A DNA stretch of 54,967 nt from Alcaligenaceae bacterium (GCA_947378965.1 CANCMG010000017.1:1-54967), one strand, 5' to 3'; numbered from the stretch's first letter, positions 33,166-43,090 are shown. Notes: a model not told the origin generated them from the sequence alone. Numbers and translations are program-made.

Positions 33166-35175
33166 TTACAACGCAGCATGACCCGGGCGAATCGAACCAG
33201 GCACGACGTGAGCGCCAAAATCTTTCACCAGCGCCTGCACAAAGGGATCGATTGTGACCGAGTGTTCTGCCGCCTGCTGACGCGCGGCTTGTGCGGCCAG
33301 ATCGACTGCATGCGCCGACTGCCCTTGCGCGGCCCCGATCTCAAAATAAACCTGCACTACAAAACCAAAATACTCGGTTAATACAGCACGCAACCTATCA
33401 GCGTGCGCACCGGCAGACAAAGCCTTTGAAGCCACCCGCAATGTGATCGCATGCCCAGACACGGCCACCCATTCGGATTGCCGGGCCAACTGTGCGGCCA
33501 TACCAGACAGCGGAAGTTTGGCGGAAAACGCGGCCCAAGGTTCGGGCAAAATAATCGTGTCCGACACCGGAGCGGTCGGTGCCTGAACAAACTGCGCATC
33601 ATCGGCCTGATCAAAAACAGGCTCTGAACCGTAATCGATGTCGTTGCCTGAAAAATATTCTGGCTCAAGGTCTAGATAGGACGGTTCTGAATCGGCTTCT
33701 GAATCATCAGATTGTTGATTGACTGAAGGCGCTACCGTCGCAACGGCATTGAGCTGTGAGGTGCTTAGCGGCGCTGCGCTAGGCGATGTGGTGCTTGGCT
33801 GTGTGGCGTTTGGCTGTGTGGCGTTTGGCTGTGGAGTGCTTCGCTGCGCGGAGTTTGGTTGCGCCGTGCCTGGCTTTGCAGCGCTTGGCTGGGCTGTCAC
33901 CGCTGGCGAAACACTTGGTCGTGCCGCACTGATTTGCGCGGGGCCTGGCCGCATCTCTGGCGTTGCGCTGGGGGTAGGTGTGTTGGTTGATAATGTTTGT
34001 TTGGTCTGGGAAGCAGCCCCAGTTGCGACGGTTGAAGGCGTGTTTGCAGCCTGAGCAATTTGCGGAGCAGCTTGCTGTTGTGCCCCGCCCGCCGCGCCCG
34101 ACAGAGACAGCATTCGCAGGCATGCCATCACAAAGCCCGCGTACTCATCGGGCGCAATCGCTAACTCAGAGCGGCTATGCACCGCCACCGTATAAAACAA
34201 TTGCACCGCATCGGGCTGCAACGAACTGGCCAGACGCTTGATATCGACAGCCAAGGGGTCTGCATCGTCAATCGCTTGCGCAACCCTTTGCACAATTGCC
34301 ACGCGCGACAACAGGATGGCAAGGTCAGCCAACGCCGCGCGATAAGACAAGCCTCGCGTCGCGAGTTCGTCGGCGATTTCAAGCACCGCACTGGCCTCGC
34401 CCGCCTGCAAGGCGTCGAGTAAGCGCACCAAATGGCGCTGATCAATCGTGCCTAACATGCCACGCACAGATTCTTCGGTTAGATTGCCGGCGCTATACGC
34501 GATGGCCTGATCGGTCAGCGATAAGGCGTCACGCATCGAGCCCGAGGCGGCCTGCCCGAGTAAGCGTAAGGCGGGTACTTCAAAGGGGATCTCTTCTGAG
34601 CCCAACACTTGTTCGAGATGACCAACAATTGCATCGCCCGGCATCTGTTTGAGATTGAACTGCAAACAACGCGACAAGACGGTGACAGGTATTTTTTGTG
34701 GGTCAGTCGTAGCCAAAATAAACTTAACATGCGCCGGCGGCTCTTCGAGCGTTTTGAGCATCGCGTTAAACGAGTGCCCAGTCAGCATGTGCACCTCGTC
34801 GATCATGTAGACCTTAAAACGACCGACGCTTGGCGAATAGACAGCCTGCTCAAGTAACTGCGTCATTTCTTCGACACCGCGATTTGAGGCGGCATCAAGC
34901 TCTAGGTAGTCAACAAAGCGCCCTTCATCGATTTGTGTACACGCCTGACATACACCGCAAGGCGTAGCGGTAATACCGGTTTCGCAATTCAGGGCTTTAG
35001 CCAAAATACGCGACAGGGTTGTTTTACCGACCCCTCGGGTACCCGTAAATAACCAAGCATGATGCAAGCGTTGCGTGGTGAGGGCGTGCGTCAGGGCGCG
35101 GACAACGTGATCTTGACCGACCAGGGTGTCAAACGAACGTGGACGCCATTTGCGCGCAAGGACCAGATAAGTCAT
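33166..35175 (-). CDS. dnaX: DNA polymerase III subunits gamma/tau
   Basis: 669 aa, the clamp-loader ATPase. Walker A GTRGVGKT at residues 45-52, a Cys4 zinc site around CETGITATPCGVCQAC, Walker B in YMIDEVHML and the sensor LATTDPQKIPVTVLSRC. After about residue 365 comes a long Ala/Pro/Ser/Thr/Gln linker made largely of five-residue repeats, then an acidic stretch and the C-terminal tau domain that contacts the polymerase and helicase. I saw no A-rich slippery heptamer at the end of the gamma region, so a separate frameshifted gamma form is not indicated. Confidence 0.97.
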   Translation of the reverse strand: MTYLVLARKWRPRSFDTLVGQDHVVRALTHALTTQRLHHAWLFTGTRGVGKTTLSRILAKALNCETGITATPCGVCQACTQIDEGRFVDYLELDAASNRGVEEMTQLLEQAVYSPSVGRFKVYMIDEVHMLTGHSFNAMLKTLEEPPAHVKFILATTDPQKIPVTVLSRCLQFNLKQMPGDAIVGHLEQVLGSEEIPFEVPALRLLGQAASGSMRDALSLTDQAIAYSAGNLTEESVRGMLGTIDQRHLVRLLDALQAGEASAVLEIADELATRGLSYRAALADLAILLSRVAIVQRVAQAIDDADPLAVDIKRLASSLQPDAVQLFYTVAVHSRSELAIAPDEYAGFVMACLRMLSLSGAAGGAQQQAAPQIAQAANTPSTVATGAASQTKQTLSTNTPTPSATPEMRPGPAQISAARPSVSPAVTAQPSAAKPGTAQPNSAQRSTPQPNATQPNATQPSTTSPSAAPLSTSQLNAVATVAPSVNQQSDDSEADSEPSYLDLEPEYFSGNDIDYGSEPVFDQADDAQFVQAPTAPVSDTIILPEPWAAFSAKLPLSGMAAQLARQSEWVAVSGHAITLRVASKALSAGAHADRLRAVLTEYFGFVVQVYFEIGAAQGQSAHAVDLAAQAARQQAAEHSVTIDPFVQALVKDFGAHVVPGSIRPGHAAL
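33761..33895 (-). repeat. 15-bp minisatellite (about nine units) in the DnaX linker
   Basis: Units of 15 bp starting GTGCTTxGC or GCGTTTGGC run in register from 33761; two neighbouring units (33806-33820 and 33821-33833) are nearly identical. They encode a repeating five-residue pattern of the QPNAT/QPSAA type. Confidence 0.85.
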
Positions 35176-35263
35176 GAAATATGTGGATTACTGACAAAAA
35201 TTACCAACAACATCATCGAACCGCAAACAACAGCCACTGACCATCCACTAATAAGGCGAAAGA

Positions 35264-35358
35264 GGCGAGCCTGACTTCGGCACTGTTTCTGCACGACTAT
35301 GGCTGCTTCGTTCCCGACCTGACCAGATTTGCCGCCGAACCATGCGAAGGGGCCCGCC
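35264..35358 (-). ncRNA. ffs: 4.5S signal recognition particle RNA
   Basis: About 95 nt. The Ffh-binding core lies at 35301-35324: GGTCAGG, a GGAA tetraloop in CGGGAACG, and GAAGCAGCC. The ends pair as GGCGGGCC (35358-35351) with GGCTCGCC (35271-35264), eight base pairs with one G-U. The RNA scaffolds Ffh in co-translational membrane targeting. Its position directly upstream of dnaX on the same strand matches other Burkholderiales. End coordinates are inferred from the closing stem. Confidence 0.92.
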
Positions 35359-35365
35359 AGACTCC

Positions 35366-35371
35366 ATTCTA
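35366..35371 (-). promoter_or_regulatory. Probable -10 box of the SRP RNA gene
   Basis: TAGAAT on the minus strand ends seven bases before the inferred first base of the RNA at 35358. Its TAG is also the stop codon of the helicase gene. No good -35 hexamer is found at 16-18 bp. Confidence 0.55.
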
Positions 35372-38300
35372 GCAGGGCTTATCGCGCGCTAGCGGTTCAA
35401 ACTCAAACCACAGGTCATCTCTTGGAAAATAAAGCGCAGCGCGTGCCGCCTGACCGTCTAAGCCAGTGACCTGCTCGCAGTAGCCTTGCAACTGCTTTGC
35501 ATAGCGAGCCAGCATGCGCTGACCAAACGCCTCGGTCGTTTCACTCGCAAGCGGACGGCCGGTTTTGTAATCGACCACCAGCCAACCCCGCTCATCTTGA
35601 AAGGCGAGATCCAAGACTGAGACTTTGCCAGATTCGTCAAGCAAGGTCCACTCACGGCGCGCCTCGAGTTGTGAGAGCAACATTTGGCCACGCTCATGCT
35701 TGAGCATCGCGGCGAGCGTCTCTAGCACCTCGTTGGCAGCATGGGTCACCTCGGGCGCAGGTACCCCGGCTTGGATGCACTGGCGCTCGATACGTTTGCG
35801 CTGCGCATGCAAGGTCGCCTCGGACCATTGCGCACCACCGTGCTGACCCAAATGATCAAGCCAGGCATGGATCAGCGTGCCAAGCACGCGATCGTAAGAT
35901 TTTACGATGGGCCAGACGAAGGCCGCGTTAAACGACGGCACAACAACCGGCGCTGCTAAGGCACCTGTCGCATCACCCGTGGGGGTCACGACAGCCGCGA
36001 CCTCTGCGCGGCGAACTAAGGCACCGCCGCGGTGATAGGGAACTGCAGTCGACCCTTCTGCTGGGCGCGCGCTCACCGGCCCAATCGATGCCCTGTGCCA
36101 ATCAGGCCACAAGCGCCCGAGTAGACTGCCTTTGGTTGGCTCGGCGACGGCTAGCTCTTTGGTTGACACACTCAAGTCTGCCACAAGGTGCAAAACCTGT
36201 TTGGCACGCGTCGCAGCCACATACAGCAGACGATCAATTTCAAATTCGCCGCGACGCTTTTCTCGTTGTGCGAGATACTTCGCGATCGGATCTTGCTCTT
36301 TGCTTGCACGCGCCTTAATGGGCCCTAAGAGCAACTTCGAACCGACTTGCTCGAAACGTAATAAGGGCGCCTTGTCTGGCACCGGGCCACGCTGCAAACC
36401 ATACAGAATGACGGTTTCAAACTGCAGGCCTTTACACTTGTGCATCGTCATGATTTCAACTGCTCGTTCGTGCGGGTCGGGCGCGGCATACAACTTTTTC
36501 AGACGCTCTTGCAATTCGTCGATCTGAAGCGCGCCGTACGGTGCCAAACGCTCAATCAACTCAAACACACTTTCGGCATCTTGCAGATCGGCTTCGGACT
36601 CAGCTAGCGCAGGCCCCGCCAACGCACGCCACACCGCCTCAAGCCGCGCGGCAAACGGTTGCACGTCATCCTGCCTTAAGGCCTCGAGCAGTTTCGAGGC
36701 TACACCACGCAAGCGTAAAAACTCTGCTGGCGCGAGCACCTGTTGCGCCCGACACAGGCCTACCGCGTCGTTTGGCTTCAGAGCAGCACGCAAAATATCT
36801 GGCACTGGCTGGCTATGTTGACCAAACAGAGCATGCAAACTCGCTAGCGTTAAGCCGCAATAAGGCGAGCGCAACACCGAAAGCCATGCGAGGCGATCTG
36901 CGGGGTGCGTCAGCGCTCGTGCGATTTGAACCAAATCGACCACATACGGGCGCTGATGCAATGGCACTAACTCCACTGCACGACAAGCAATCCCCTCACG
37001 CTGCAGCAACTGCGTCAGATCCAACAAATGCGAACGTGCACGCACCAAAATCGCCACGGGATGCTTATGGTCGGGCTCACTGAAATCTTCAAGCGCTTGA
37101 CGCGCCAACTCGACTACGCGCTGCCTTGATGTTTGTGGTTCGTCTGGCAAGAAAGAATGACACCGCACGGCGTCAATCACCGTTTCAGCCTTGAAGGCGA
37201 TTGAAGGCGCATAGGAGATTGCACCCACCGCAGGATCATCGTCTTCAGGAAACATGGGTTTGAAGGTTGTATTGACCCAATCAACGATGTTTCTTTGCGA
37301 GCGAAAATTATCGGTCAGCTGTAAACAAGTCAGCTTTAACCCGGCTAAGCCCTGATCGCGCACCTTGATAAACAAACTCACGTCAGCCTTACGAAACCGA
37401 TAGATCGACTGCATCGGATCGCCAACCAAGAACAGGCTCCGTCCATCGCCCTGCTGCCAGCCCGAAGTGAGTTTTGTGATCAACGAGATTTGCGACAGAC
37501 TGGTATCTTGAAACTCATCAATCAGTAAGTGCTGAATACTGGCATCAAGCTTGAGCAACAGTTCACTCGGGTCATCAGTATGCCCGAGCGCCAAATCAGC
37601 ACGGCGGGCGATCTCGATAAAATCGACTTCACCTGCCTGAATAAACTGTAGCGTGAGCTGCCCGGCTGCCAATTTTAAACACTGCATCTGCGCCTGAATG
37701 ATGTCCCGTTGTTCAGGCGTAAATTGATAGTCTGGCAAATTGACTGCGCTGTGTAGACGACTGACCCACTCTGGCAGCTCGGCACCCGCAAGCTCGGTTG
37801 GACGATGATCATTCAACCACTGCAACATCTGAGCTTTAGCGGTCTTACCTTCAGCACTAGGCGGAAACCCTTGCGCAACGGTCACCGCCTTGCGTACCGG
37901 CCCATCTCCCGTCAGCAATAATGCGGCCAAGCCTTGCCAACGCTCAAGCTCGACAACACTCGCCTTGAAGGGGCTGCCGTCCCAATCAAGCAACGCAACA
38001 ATCGGGCTATTAGCCTTAGTCTGCAGAAGGTTGCTTGCCGCGAAGTGCGCGAGCGGCGCAAGTTGCTCTGCCCAGCGCTCAGGCATGACGGCTAGCAACT
38101 TTGTCAGGTCTTGCTCGACCGCCTCTAGTAAATTATCTTCAAGCGCACTGTGATCATCGCTGCGCTCAAGATGCGGCAGCCACTGATCGCGCTGGCTCAA
38201 CATATCAGCCAACGCATCGCGCGTGGCGGCTACATCCAAATCCATATGCGTCAACAACCGTTCAACCTCGGGGCACTCACCCGCCAGGTCTATCGTGGCA

Positions 38301-38770
38301 CTTGCGGCGGCGAGATAGTGCGGCCGAGCATCTTCCGCAATACCGGGCAATCCGCCCATCGATGACATCCACGGCATCGCCCGCACCAACGAGGCGCAAA
38401 ACGAATCAATCGTGCGAATCGCCAAACGCGCAGGATATTGCAAAATATTCCAGTCAAATTCTCGATCGCGTTCTAGCGCCTTGCGCGCCATGTCCCAACT
38501 GCGTCGTTCGTGCTCGGCCACGGGCGGGGTATCGCTTAGCCCTTTAGATAGCTTCTCAAGCACTCGCTCGTGCATCTCGGCTGCGGCCTTGCGTGTGAAG
38601 GTGATCGCGATAATGTCTTCAGGCCGCTTGACTGTGCTTAGCAGGGCAAGAATGCGGTCAGTCAAAAGCTCTGTCTTGCCCGAGCCTGCCGGAGCCTGCA
38701 CCAAAAACGAATGTCTCGGGTCTGTTGCCTGCAGTCTGATTGCCGCATCGCTAGGTTGCTGTTCACTCAT
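35369..38770 (-). CDS. addA: AddA-like UvrD-family helicase-nuclease
   Basis: About 1133 aa. Superfamily 1 helicase with C-terminal nuclease, acting with the AddB-like protein in double-strand break end resection. Walker A APAGSGKTELLTDR, motif Ia ITFTRKAAAEM, Walker B LLIDEFQDTS, motif III FLVGDPMQSIYRFR and motif VI LLYVAATRAKQVLHL are all visible. Near the C-terminus DLAFQDERGWLVVDYKTG is the PD-(D/E)XK nuclease core. I start at MSEQQPSD (38770), which overlaps the AddB stop as ATGAGTGA; an ATG at 38782 is possible. Confidence 0.9.
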   Translation of the reverse strand: MSEQQPSDAAIRLQATDPRHSFLVQAPAGSGKTELLTDRILALLSTVKRPEDIIAITFTRKAAAEMHERVLEKLSKGLSDTPPVAEHERRSWDMARKALERDREFDWNILQYPARLAIRTIDSFCASLVRAMPWMSSMGGLPGIAEDARPHYLAAASATIDLAGECPEVERLLTHMDLDVAATRDALADMLSQRDQWLPHLERSDDHSALEDNLLEAVEQDLTKLLAVMPERWAEQLAPLAHFAASNLLQTKANSPIVALLDWDGSPFKASVVELERWQGLAALLLTGDGPVRKAVTVAQGFPPSAEGKTAKAQMLQWLNDHRPTELAGAELPEWVSRLHSAVNLPDYQFTPEQRDIIQAQMQCLKLAAGQLTLQFIQAGEVDFIEIARRADLALGHTDDPSELLLKLDASIQHLLIDEFQDTSLSQISLITKLTSGWQQGDGRSLFLVGDPMQSIYRFRKADVSLFIKVRDQGLAGLKLTCLQLTDNFRSQRNIVDWVNTTFKPMFPEDDDPAVGAISYAPSIAFKAETVIDAVRCHSFLPDEPQTSRQRVVELARQALEDFSEPDHKHPVAILVRARSHLLDLTQLLQREGIACRAVELVPLHQRPYVVDLVQIARALTHPADRLAWLSVLRSPYCGLTLASLHALFGQHSQPVPDILRAALKPNDAVGLCRAQQVLAPAEFLRLRGVASKLLEALRQDDVQPFAARLEAVWRALAGPALAESEADLQDAESVFELIERLAPYGALQIDELQERLKKLYAAPDPHERAVEIMTMHKCKGLQFETVILYGLQRGPVPDKAPLLRFEQVGSKLLLGPIKARASKEQDPIAKYLAQREKRRGEFEIDRLLYVAATRAKQVLHLVADLSVSTKELAVAEPTKGSLLGRLWPDWHRASIGPVSARPAEGSTAVPYHRGGALVRRAEVAAVVTPTGDATGALAAPVVVPSFNAAFVWPIVKSYDRVLGTLIHAWLDHLGQHGGAQWSEATLHAQRKRIERQCIQAGVPAPEVTHAANEVLETLAAMLKHERGQMLLSQLEARREWTLLDESGKVSVLDLAFQDERGWLVVDYKTGRPLASETTEAFGQRMLARYAKQLQGYCEQVTGLDGQAARAALYFPRDDLWFEFEPLARDKPC

Positions 38771-41450
38771 CGCTAGACTCATCTTCGTACAGACGCAACA
38801 AGGGCAATACATCGCAATGCTCTAGATCTGTTTTATTCCAGGCTTGATTCAACGCGTGACCCGAAACAAACTCATCGGCCAGCGTTTCAATCGTTGTTTG
38901 AAATCTGAGCAACATTGCTGACCAGTTTTCGTCTTTAAACTTTGCTTCGTCTAAGGTCTTGGGGCCCTTTAAGCCTAGGCAATCGCGCTCAACCAAGCCC
39001 GCCACGACGGTCTCTTTTGAATGTAGCTGCACCAACACCAGTGCCGCGGTTTTCGTTGAAGTCTGTTCATCAGCGACACCGGCCTGACCTAGCATCATGG
39101 CGTACGCGGGCACCTGCAAATTTAAAGGGCGAGGGGCTTTCCAATCGTTTGATACAGTAGGCAAGGTCGCGCCTGTTTTGTAATCAATAATGACACGGTC
39201 TTTTGTTTCACCCACCACATCCAAGCGGTCAAGGCGTACCTCAAGGGTCAATCCCTTCACCGACAGTTGGCGCTTCTGTTCAACTTCGATCACCTCAAAC
39301 GGCAGTCGAGCCGCTTCAAGCGCAAGCCATTGTCTGACCACCGCGATGCCACGCTCGATTTCAAGGCGTTGCAAGGTCTCTTCGAAGGCGTGCAGCTCTT
39401 TGCCACCGACCTCGTATGCAATACGTTCAAGTTGAGACTCAAGTGTGCGTTGCACAACGGCCTCGTGCAAGGCCTCTTGATCGCGTAGCTCTTCCCAGAC
39501 CCTTTGCAACACTCCGTGTAAAAATATGCCACGCTGCATCTTGTAGGCAAGCTCTGTGTAGGCGGGCAACCCACTTACCCCTAAGCGATACCTGATAAAG
39601 GCCCACAACGGATTGCGCGCCTGAGTTTCTAGCAAACCAATTCCACCAGACATCTTTTCGCCCTCAGCCACCTTGGGCCCGCGTTCGTCTGGTAGGCGCT
39701 CAAGCGAAGGCGTCACGTGCGCAGACTTCAAAGGGGTCCAGAGATCTGGGCTCGGTTCAAGCGACACAATCAACGGCGAGGGTCGCAACGCCCGCTCGCC
39801 TTCAAATAAGGCAGAGCTCACAATAATGGTTGGGGCGGTCTGGCACAGCGCCTCAAAGATCTTCTCGGCCCACTGGCGTTCACGCTCTGGGGTGGCACGA
39901 GGCGCTTGCGCCTGACGTAACGCTTGCACTGGAATAAACGGATTAGGCTTGGCAATCGCGGGTAGCACCTCATCGGTCAAGCCTAACATCCAGATCGCAT
40001 CCCACTGACCGCCCTCTGCCTCGAGTAGCCCCAAGACATCCAGACGCGCATCGGGCGCACGCTGCGGCTGAAACAAGGTACTGCGGGCCAGTCTGCTTAA
40101 AACCTTTAACGCTTCACCCGCAGTCAGGGTGCCGAGCACTGCCGAGAGCGCCTCAAATCGTTCAAATAAATCGTCAAGCGCCTCAAGCACTTGATAAGAC
40201 GCCGAGCTTTGCTGACCGACACCGGGAAAGCCAAGCGTTGCCAGCGTTTTACGAAAAAATCTGGCCCAAAAATATGCCTGCGCCGACGAGGCGCTTGCCT
40301 GCCAGTCTTGCCAGGCACGCTGCCACGCTGGCGACAGCTGTTCGAGCCCAGAGATAGAGTGCACCCAACCTGCAACGCTCACTTGACTGACGTATTGTTG
40401 ACGCCAGCGAGCATCGATCTGGGCCCGTCTCCCCAGCTCGGCAACATGCCCTACGCAATGACCTGCAAGTAACGCCGCGCTTAACTCAACCGGCGCCGCT
40501 TGTTGTTGTTCTTTCAGCAACACAAAGGTACGCAACCACGCTAAGGCAGCACGTCCGGCCGCCCAGTCGGCCAACGGCCGCGCCACTGCAACGTTAAAGC
40601 TATATTCGGGCACGCCCTGCGCGTCACTCAACACGCGCGCCAGCACACGACGGGCGAACGGGACTTGAGAGTCGAGCGCAACGGCCACAATCGCAAAACG
40701 ACCCTCAGGATGCGCTTGAAGCTGGGCGCGCGCCCAATGTGCCGCCGTCTGCCATTCAGACTGTGCAGTCCCACACACCACACGACTGAGGGCGCCGACT
40801 TGCACCGCTGGTTCGCGTAAGACCGACAGGTGAACGCCGCGCGCCATCAGGGCTGCGCACAAGAGACCCATGCGTGGCGAAAGTTCACTAAAGCCGGCCA
40901 ATACGATATTGCCTGGCAGTGCGAGGCCTGCCTCAATATGCTGAATCAGGCGCCCCACAGCCAAGTTCGGGTCCAAGGCATCGAGCGCGTGTAATCGACT
41001 GTGATAACCATCACGCCAACGCAAAAAACTTGCATACTCTTCGGTGACAGCACAATCATCCACCAAGATGCGCCACTCGTCGATCAATTGGGCCGCTTGC
41101 ATCGCGCCCCCGGCCGCTTGTGTCACGTCGAGCAACACGCGCTCTTTTTCAAGCGTTTCAATCACCTCAGCCCATACGGTTTGCGCCGCAAAGTGATCGA
41201 GTAACAAGGTATGTTCGATGAGCCCATCTTGAAATCCAGCTCGGCCCAACTGCTGCACCAACCAGCCAGACCAAGGGGCAACCGTTGGGATTTCAGCGAC
41301 CTGTTGCGCTTGGCCCGCCTGCTGCTGGGCCAGAGATTGAATGACCCTGCGGGCCAGGCGATTATTGACGGTCAGGACAGCCGTGTCACACGCGCTTCTT
41401 TCACAAAGTTCGGCGTAATCGATGAACGGCAATTCAGACAAGTTTTGCAT
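38763..41450 (-). CDS. addB: AddB-like PD-(D/E)XK nuclease, probable DNA repair protein
   Basis: About 895 aa, matching the beta/gammaproteobacterial 'probable DNA repair protein' group (TIGR03623) that stands in for AddB. The N-terminal region VLTVNNRLARRVIQSLAQQQ is the family entry; the central part is an inactivated helicase-like fold; the C-terminal LDRLDVVGETKDRVIIDYKTG holds the nuclease Asp and Lys. I start at ATG 41450 (MQNLSELPF) rather than a TTG at 41483. It is cotranscribed with the addA-like gene. Confidence 0.88.
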   Translation of the reverse strand: MQNLSELPFIDYAELCERSACDTAVLTVNNRLARRVIQSLAQQQAGQAQQVAEIPTVAPWSGWLVQQLGRAGFQDGLIEHTLLLDHFAAQTVWAEVIETLEKERVLLDVTQAAGGAMQAAQLIDEWRILVDDCAVTEEYASFLRWRDGYHSRLHALDALDPNLAVGRLIQHIEAGLALPGNIVLAGFSELSPRMGLLCAALMARGVHLSVLREPAVQVGALSRVVCGTAQSEWQTAAHWARAQLQAHPEGRFAIVAVALDSQVPFARRVLARVLSDAQGVPEYSFNVAVARPLADWAAGRAALAWLRTFVLLKEQQQAAPVELSAALLAGHCVGHVAELGRRAQIDARWRQQYVSQVSVAGWVHSISGLEQLSPAWQRAWQDWQASASSAQAYFWARFFRKTLATLGFPGVGQQSSASYQVLEALDDLFERFEALSAVLGTLTAGEALKVLSRLARSTLFQPQRAPDARLDVLGLLEAEGGQWDAIWMLGLTDEVLPAIAKPNPFIPVQALRQAQAPRATPERERQWAEKIFEALCQTAPTIIVSSALFEGERALRPSPLIVSLEPSPDLWTPLKSAHVTPSLERLPDERGPKVAEGEKMSGGIGLLETQARNPLWAFIRYRLGVSGLPAYTELAYKMQRGIFLHGVLQRVWEELRDQEALHEAVVQRTLESQLERIAYEVGGKELHAFEETLQRLEIERGIAVVRQWLALEAARLPFEVIEVEQKRQLSVKGLTLEVRLDRLDVVGETKDRVIIDYKTGATLPTVSNDWKAPRPLNLQVPAYAMMLGQAGVADEQTSTKTAALVLVQLHSKETVVAGLVERDCLGLKGPKTLDEAKFKDENWSAMLLRFQTTIETLADEFVSGHALNQAWNKTDLEHCDVLPLLRLYEDESSDE

Positions 41451-41460
41451 ACGCGGCGGC

Positions 41461-41610
41461 CTAAAAGCCGCACATAGAAGCAATGGTTTCCCAGTTCAAA
41501 CGCATTGCAGGCGACAGATACGCCAAAAACCCGACAAACAACACACCGCCAAGCAAGGCCCCAAGCCCAACACGTATCACCAACGAAGCTTTACGCGAAC
41601 GCGGCAACAT
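41461..41610 (-). CDS. Possible small membrane protein, 49 aa
   Basis: An ORF of 49 codons on the minus strand: a basic start MLPRSRKASLVIR, a hydrophobic span VGLGALLGGVLFVGFLAYLS and the tail PAMRLNWETIASMCGF. It ends ten bases before the addB ATG. The basic-then-hydrophobic order and the lack of any other gene in the interval support it; no strong ribosome binding site is seen, and GTG at 41628 is an alternative start. No homologue recognised. Confidence 0.42.
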   Translation of the reverse strand: MLPRSRKASLVIRVGLGALLGGVLFVGFLAYLSPAMRLNWETIASMCGF

Positions 41611-41664
41611 CAACGTCGCACCAGACACGAAGCGTTAAGCGAGTGTGACCGCATCAACATGTAC

Positions 41665-42906
41665 CTAAGCAGTTTTAGCAAGCACTGACGGATTCAGTGG
41701 CGTTTCGCGCACCGGCAAATATAAAGCGGCCGCAATCAGAGACAAGGCAATGCCAAGCCACCAAACCAAATCATAGCTACCCGTCACAGCTTGTACCCGT
41801 CCGCCAATCCAGACTCCGCTGAAACTGCCAAGTTGGTGCCCCAAAAAGGTCATGCCCATCAAGGTTGCGCCGAAACGCAGACCATAAATATGGCCAATCA
41901 AGCCTTGCGTGAGAGGGACAGTACCCAGCCAAAAAATTCCCATCCACCCAGCAAAGACATAGACCACCCACGGTGAAGTTGGCATCATCAGAATCCAAAT
42001 TAAGCCAACCGAGCGCAACGCGTACAAACCAGCCAGCAGATTCTTTTTGCTATGTGTGCCACCTAACTTGCCCGCGGTGAAAGAGCCGAACACGTTGAAC
42101 AGGCCAATTAAGCCAATCGCGATTGCACCCGTACTGGCATTCAAACCTTGATCGACCACAAACGCGGGCAGATGCAAGGTGATGAACGCGGTATGAAACC
42201 CACAAACAAAGTATCCCCAAAAAATCAGATGAAAGGTGGGATGCCTGAGTGCCTGACTAATCGCCTGCAACATCGATTGCTGCGGACCGGTGTTTGGGCC
42301 GGGTGTGCCGCGCAAAAACCAAGCCAACGGTAAGGTCATGGCCAGCGTGAGCGACAGCACCCAATAGGCACCGGTCCAGTTTAGCGAGTCGATTAAGAAC
42401 TGCCCGGTGGGTACGACCAAGAATTGACCTAACGAACCGCCGGCGCTAGCGATACCCATCGCGGTGCTACGCGATGCCACTGGCACGGTGCGCGCAATCA
42501 CAGGCAAAATCACTGCAAAGGTTGTGCCCGCTTGACCCAAGCCAATCAGCAGACCAGCAGTCATGTAGAACTCGAACTCGGTACTTGAGTAACGCGTACC
42601 CAAGAGCCCTAAGGCATACAAAGCGGCACACAGCGCGATTGTTCGGCCTGCGCCTAGACGATCTGCCATCATGCCTGCACCGATCGCGCCAAAGCCCCAG
42701 GCCAAGTTTTGTATCGCAAAGGCCATCGAAAATACTTCACGACCCCAGCCACGCTCAAGCCCCATCGGCTGGATAAACAAGCCGATCGTGGCACGAACAC
42801 CCATGGCAAGCAGCACAATCAAGGTGCCGATCACAATCGTGCGTAGCGCAAGAGGATCGTCAAGTAATTGCGGTTTGGGTGTGGCGGAAGTGGGCGTCTG
42901 CGTCAT
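41665..42906 (-). CDS. MFS transporter
   Basis: 413 aa with about twelve hydrophobic segments. The loop between helices 2 and 3 reads GMMADRLGAGRTIAL, the MFS motif A form, and the second half has a matching GKLGGTHSKKNLL. The sequence resembles the oxalate/formate antiporter-like or monocarboxylate transporters common in Burkholderiales. The first 25 residues are hydrophilic. The substrate is not predictable and no neighbour points to one. Confidence 0.9.
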   Translation of the reverse strand: MTQTPTSATPKPQLLDDPLALRTIVIGTLIVLLAMGVRATIGLFIQPMGLERGWGREVFSMAFAIQNLAWGFGAIGAGMMADRLGAGRTIALCAALYALGLLGTRYSSTEFEFYMTAGLLIGLGQAGTTFAVILPVIARTVPVASRSTAMGIASAGGSLGQFLVVPTGQFLIDSLNWTGAYWVLSLTLAMTLPLAWFLRGTPGPNTGPQQSMLQAISQALRHPTFHLIFWGYFVCGFHTAFITLHLPAFVVDQGLNASTGAIAIGLIGLFNVFGSFTAGKLGGTHSKKNLLAGLYALRSVGLIWILMMPTSPWVVYVFAGWMGIFWLGTVPLTQGLIGHIYGLRFGATLMGMTFLGHQLGSFSGVWIGGRVQAVTGSYDLVWWLGIALSLIAAALYLPVRETPLNPSVLAKTA

Positions 42907-43015
42907 GTTACGAGGTGAACTATTCTATTTTTTTGGATCATGAGATGGCCTCACGATTGCTTGACACTGATCATAACGAAAAGCGCCGGTAAAAACCGTA
43001 ATTCTGCGAGAAAGT

Positions 43016-43090
43016 TGGTCCCGCCGACTGGAATCGAACCAGTGTCCCACGCTTAGGAGGCATGTGCACTATCCACTGTGCTACGGCGAG
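43016..43090 (-). tRNA. tRNA-Arg (anticodon CCU), CCA encoded
   Basis: 75 nt on the minus strand ending in ACCA. The acceptor stem pairs CTCGCCG with CGGCGGG (one T-G). The anticodon loop is CTCCTAA between CATGC and GCGTG, giving CCU, which reads AGG. The T-arm is ACTGG-TTCGATT-CCAGT. It lies downstream of xerD. No attachment-site duplication or integrase-driven island is visible beside it. Confidence 0.95.

Noticed and set aside
33166-35175. Programmed frameshift for a short gamma form of DnaX
   Set aside because: No A-rich slippery heptamer was found near the end of the clamp-loader domain.
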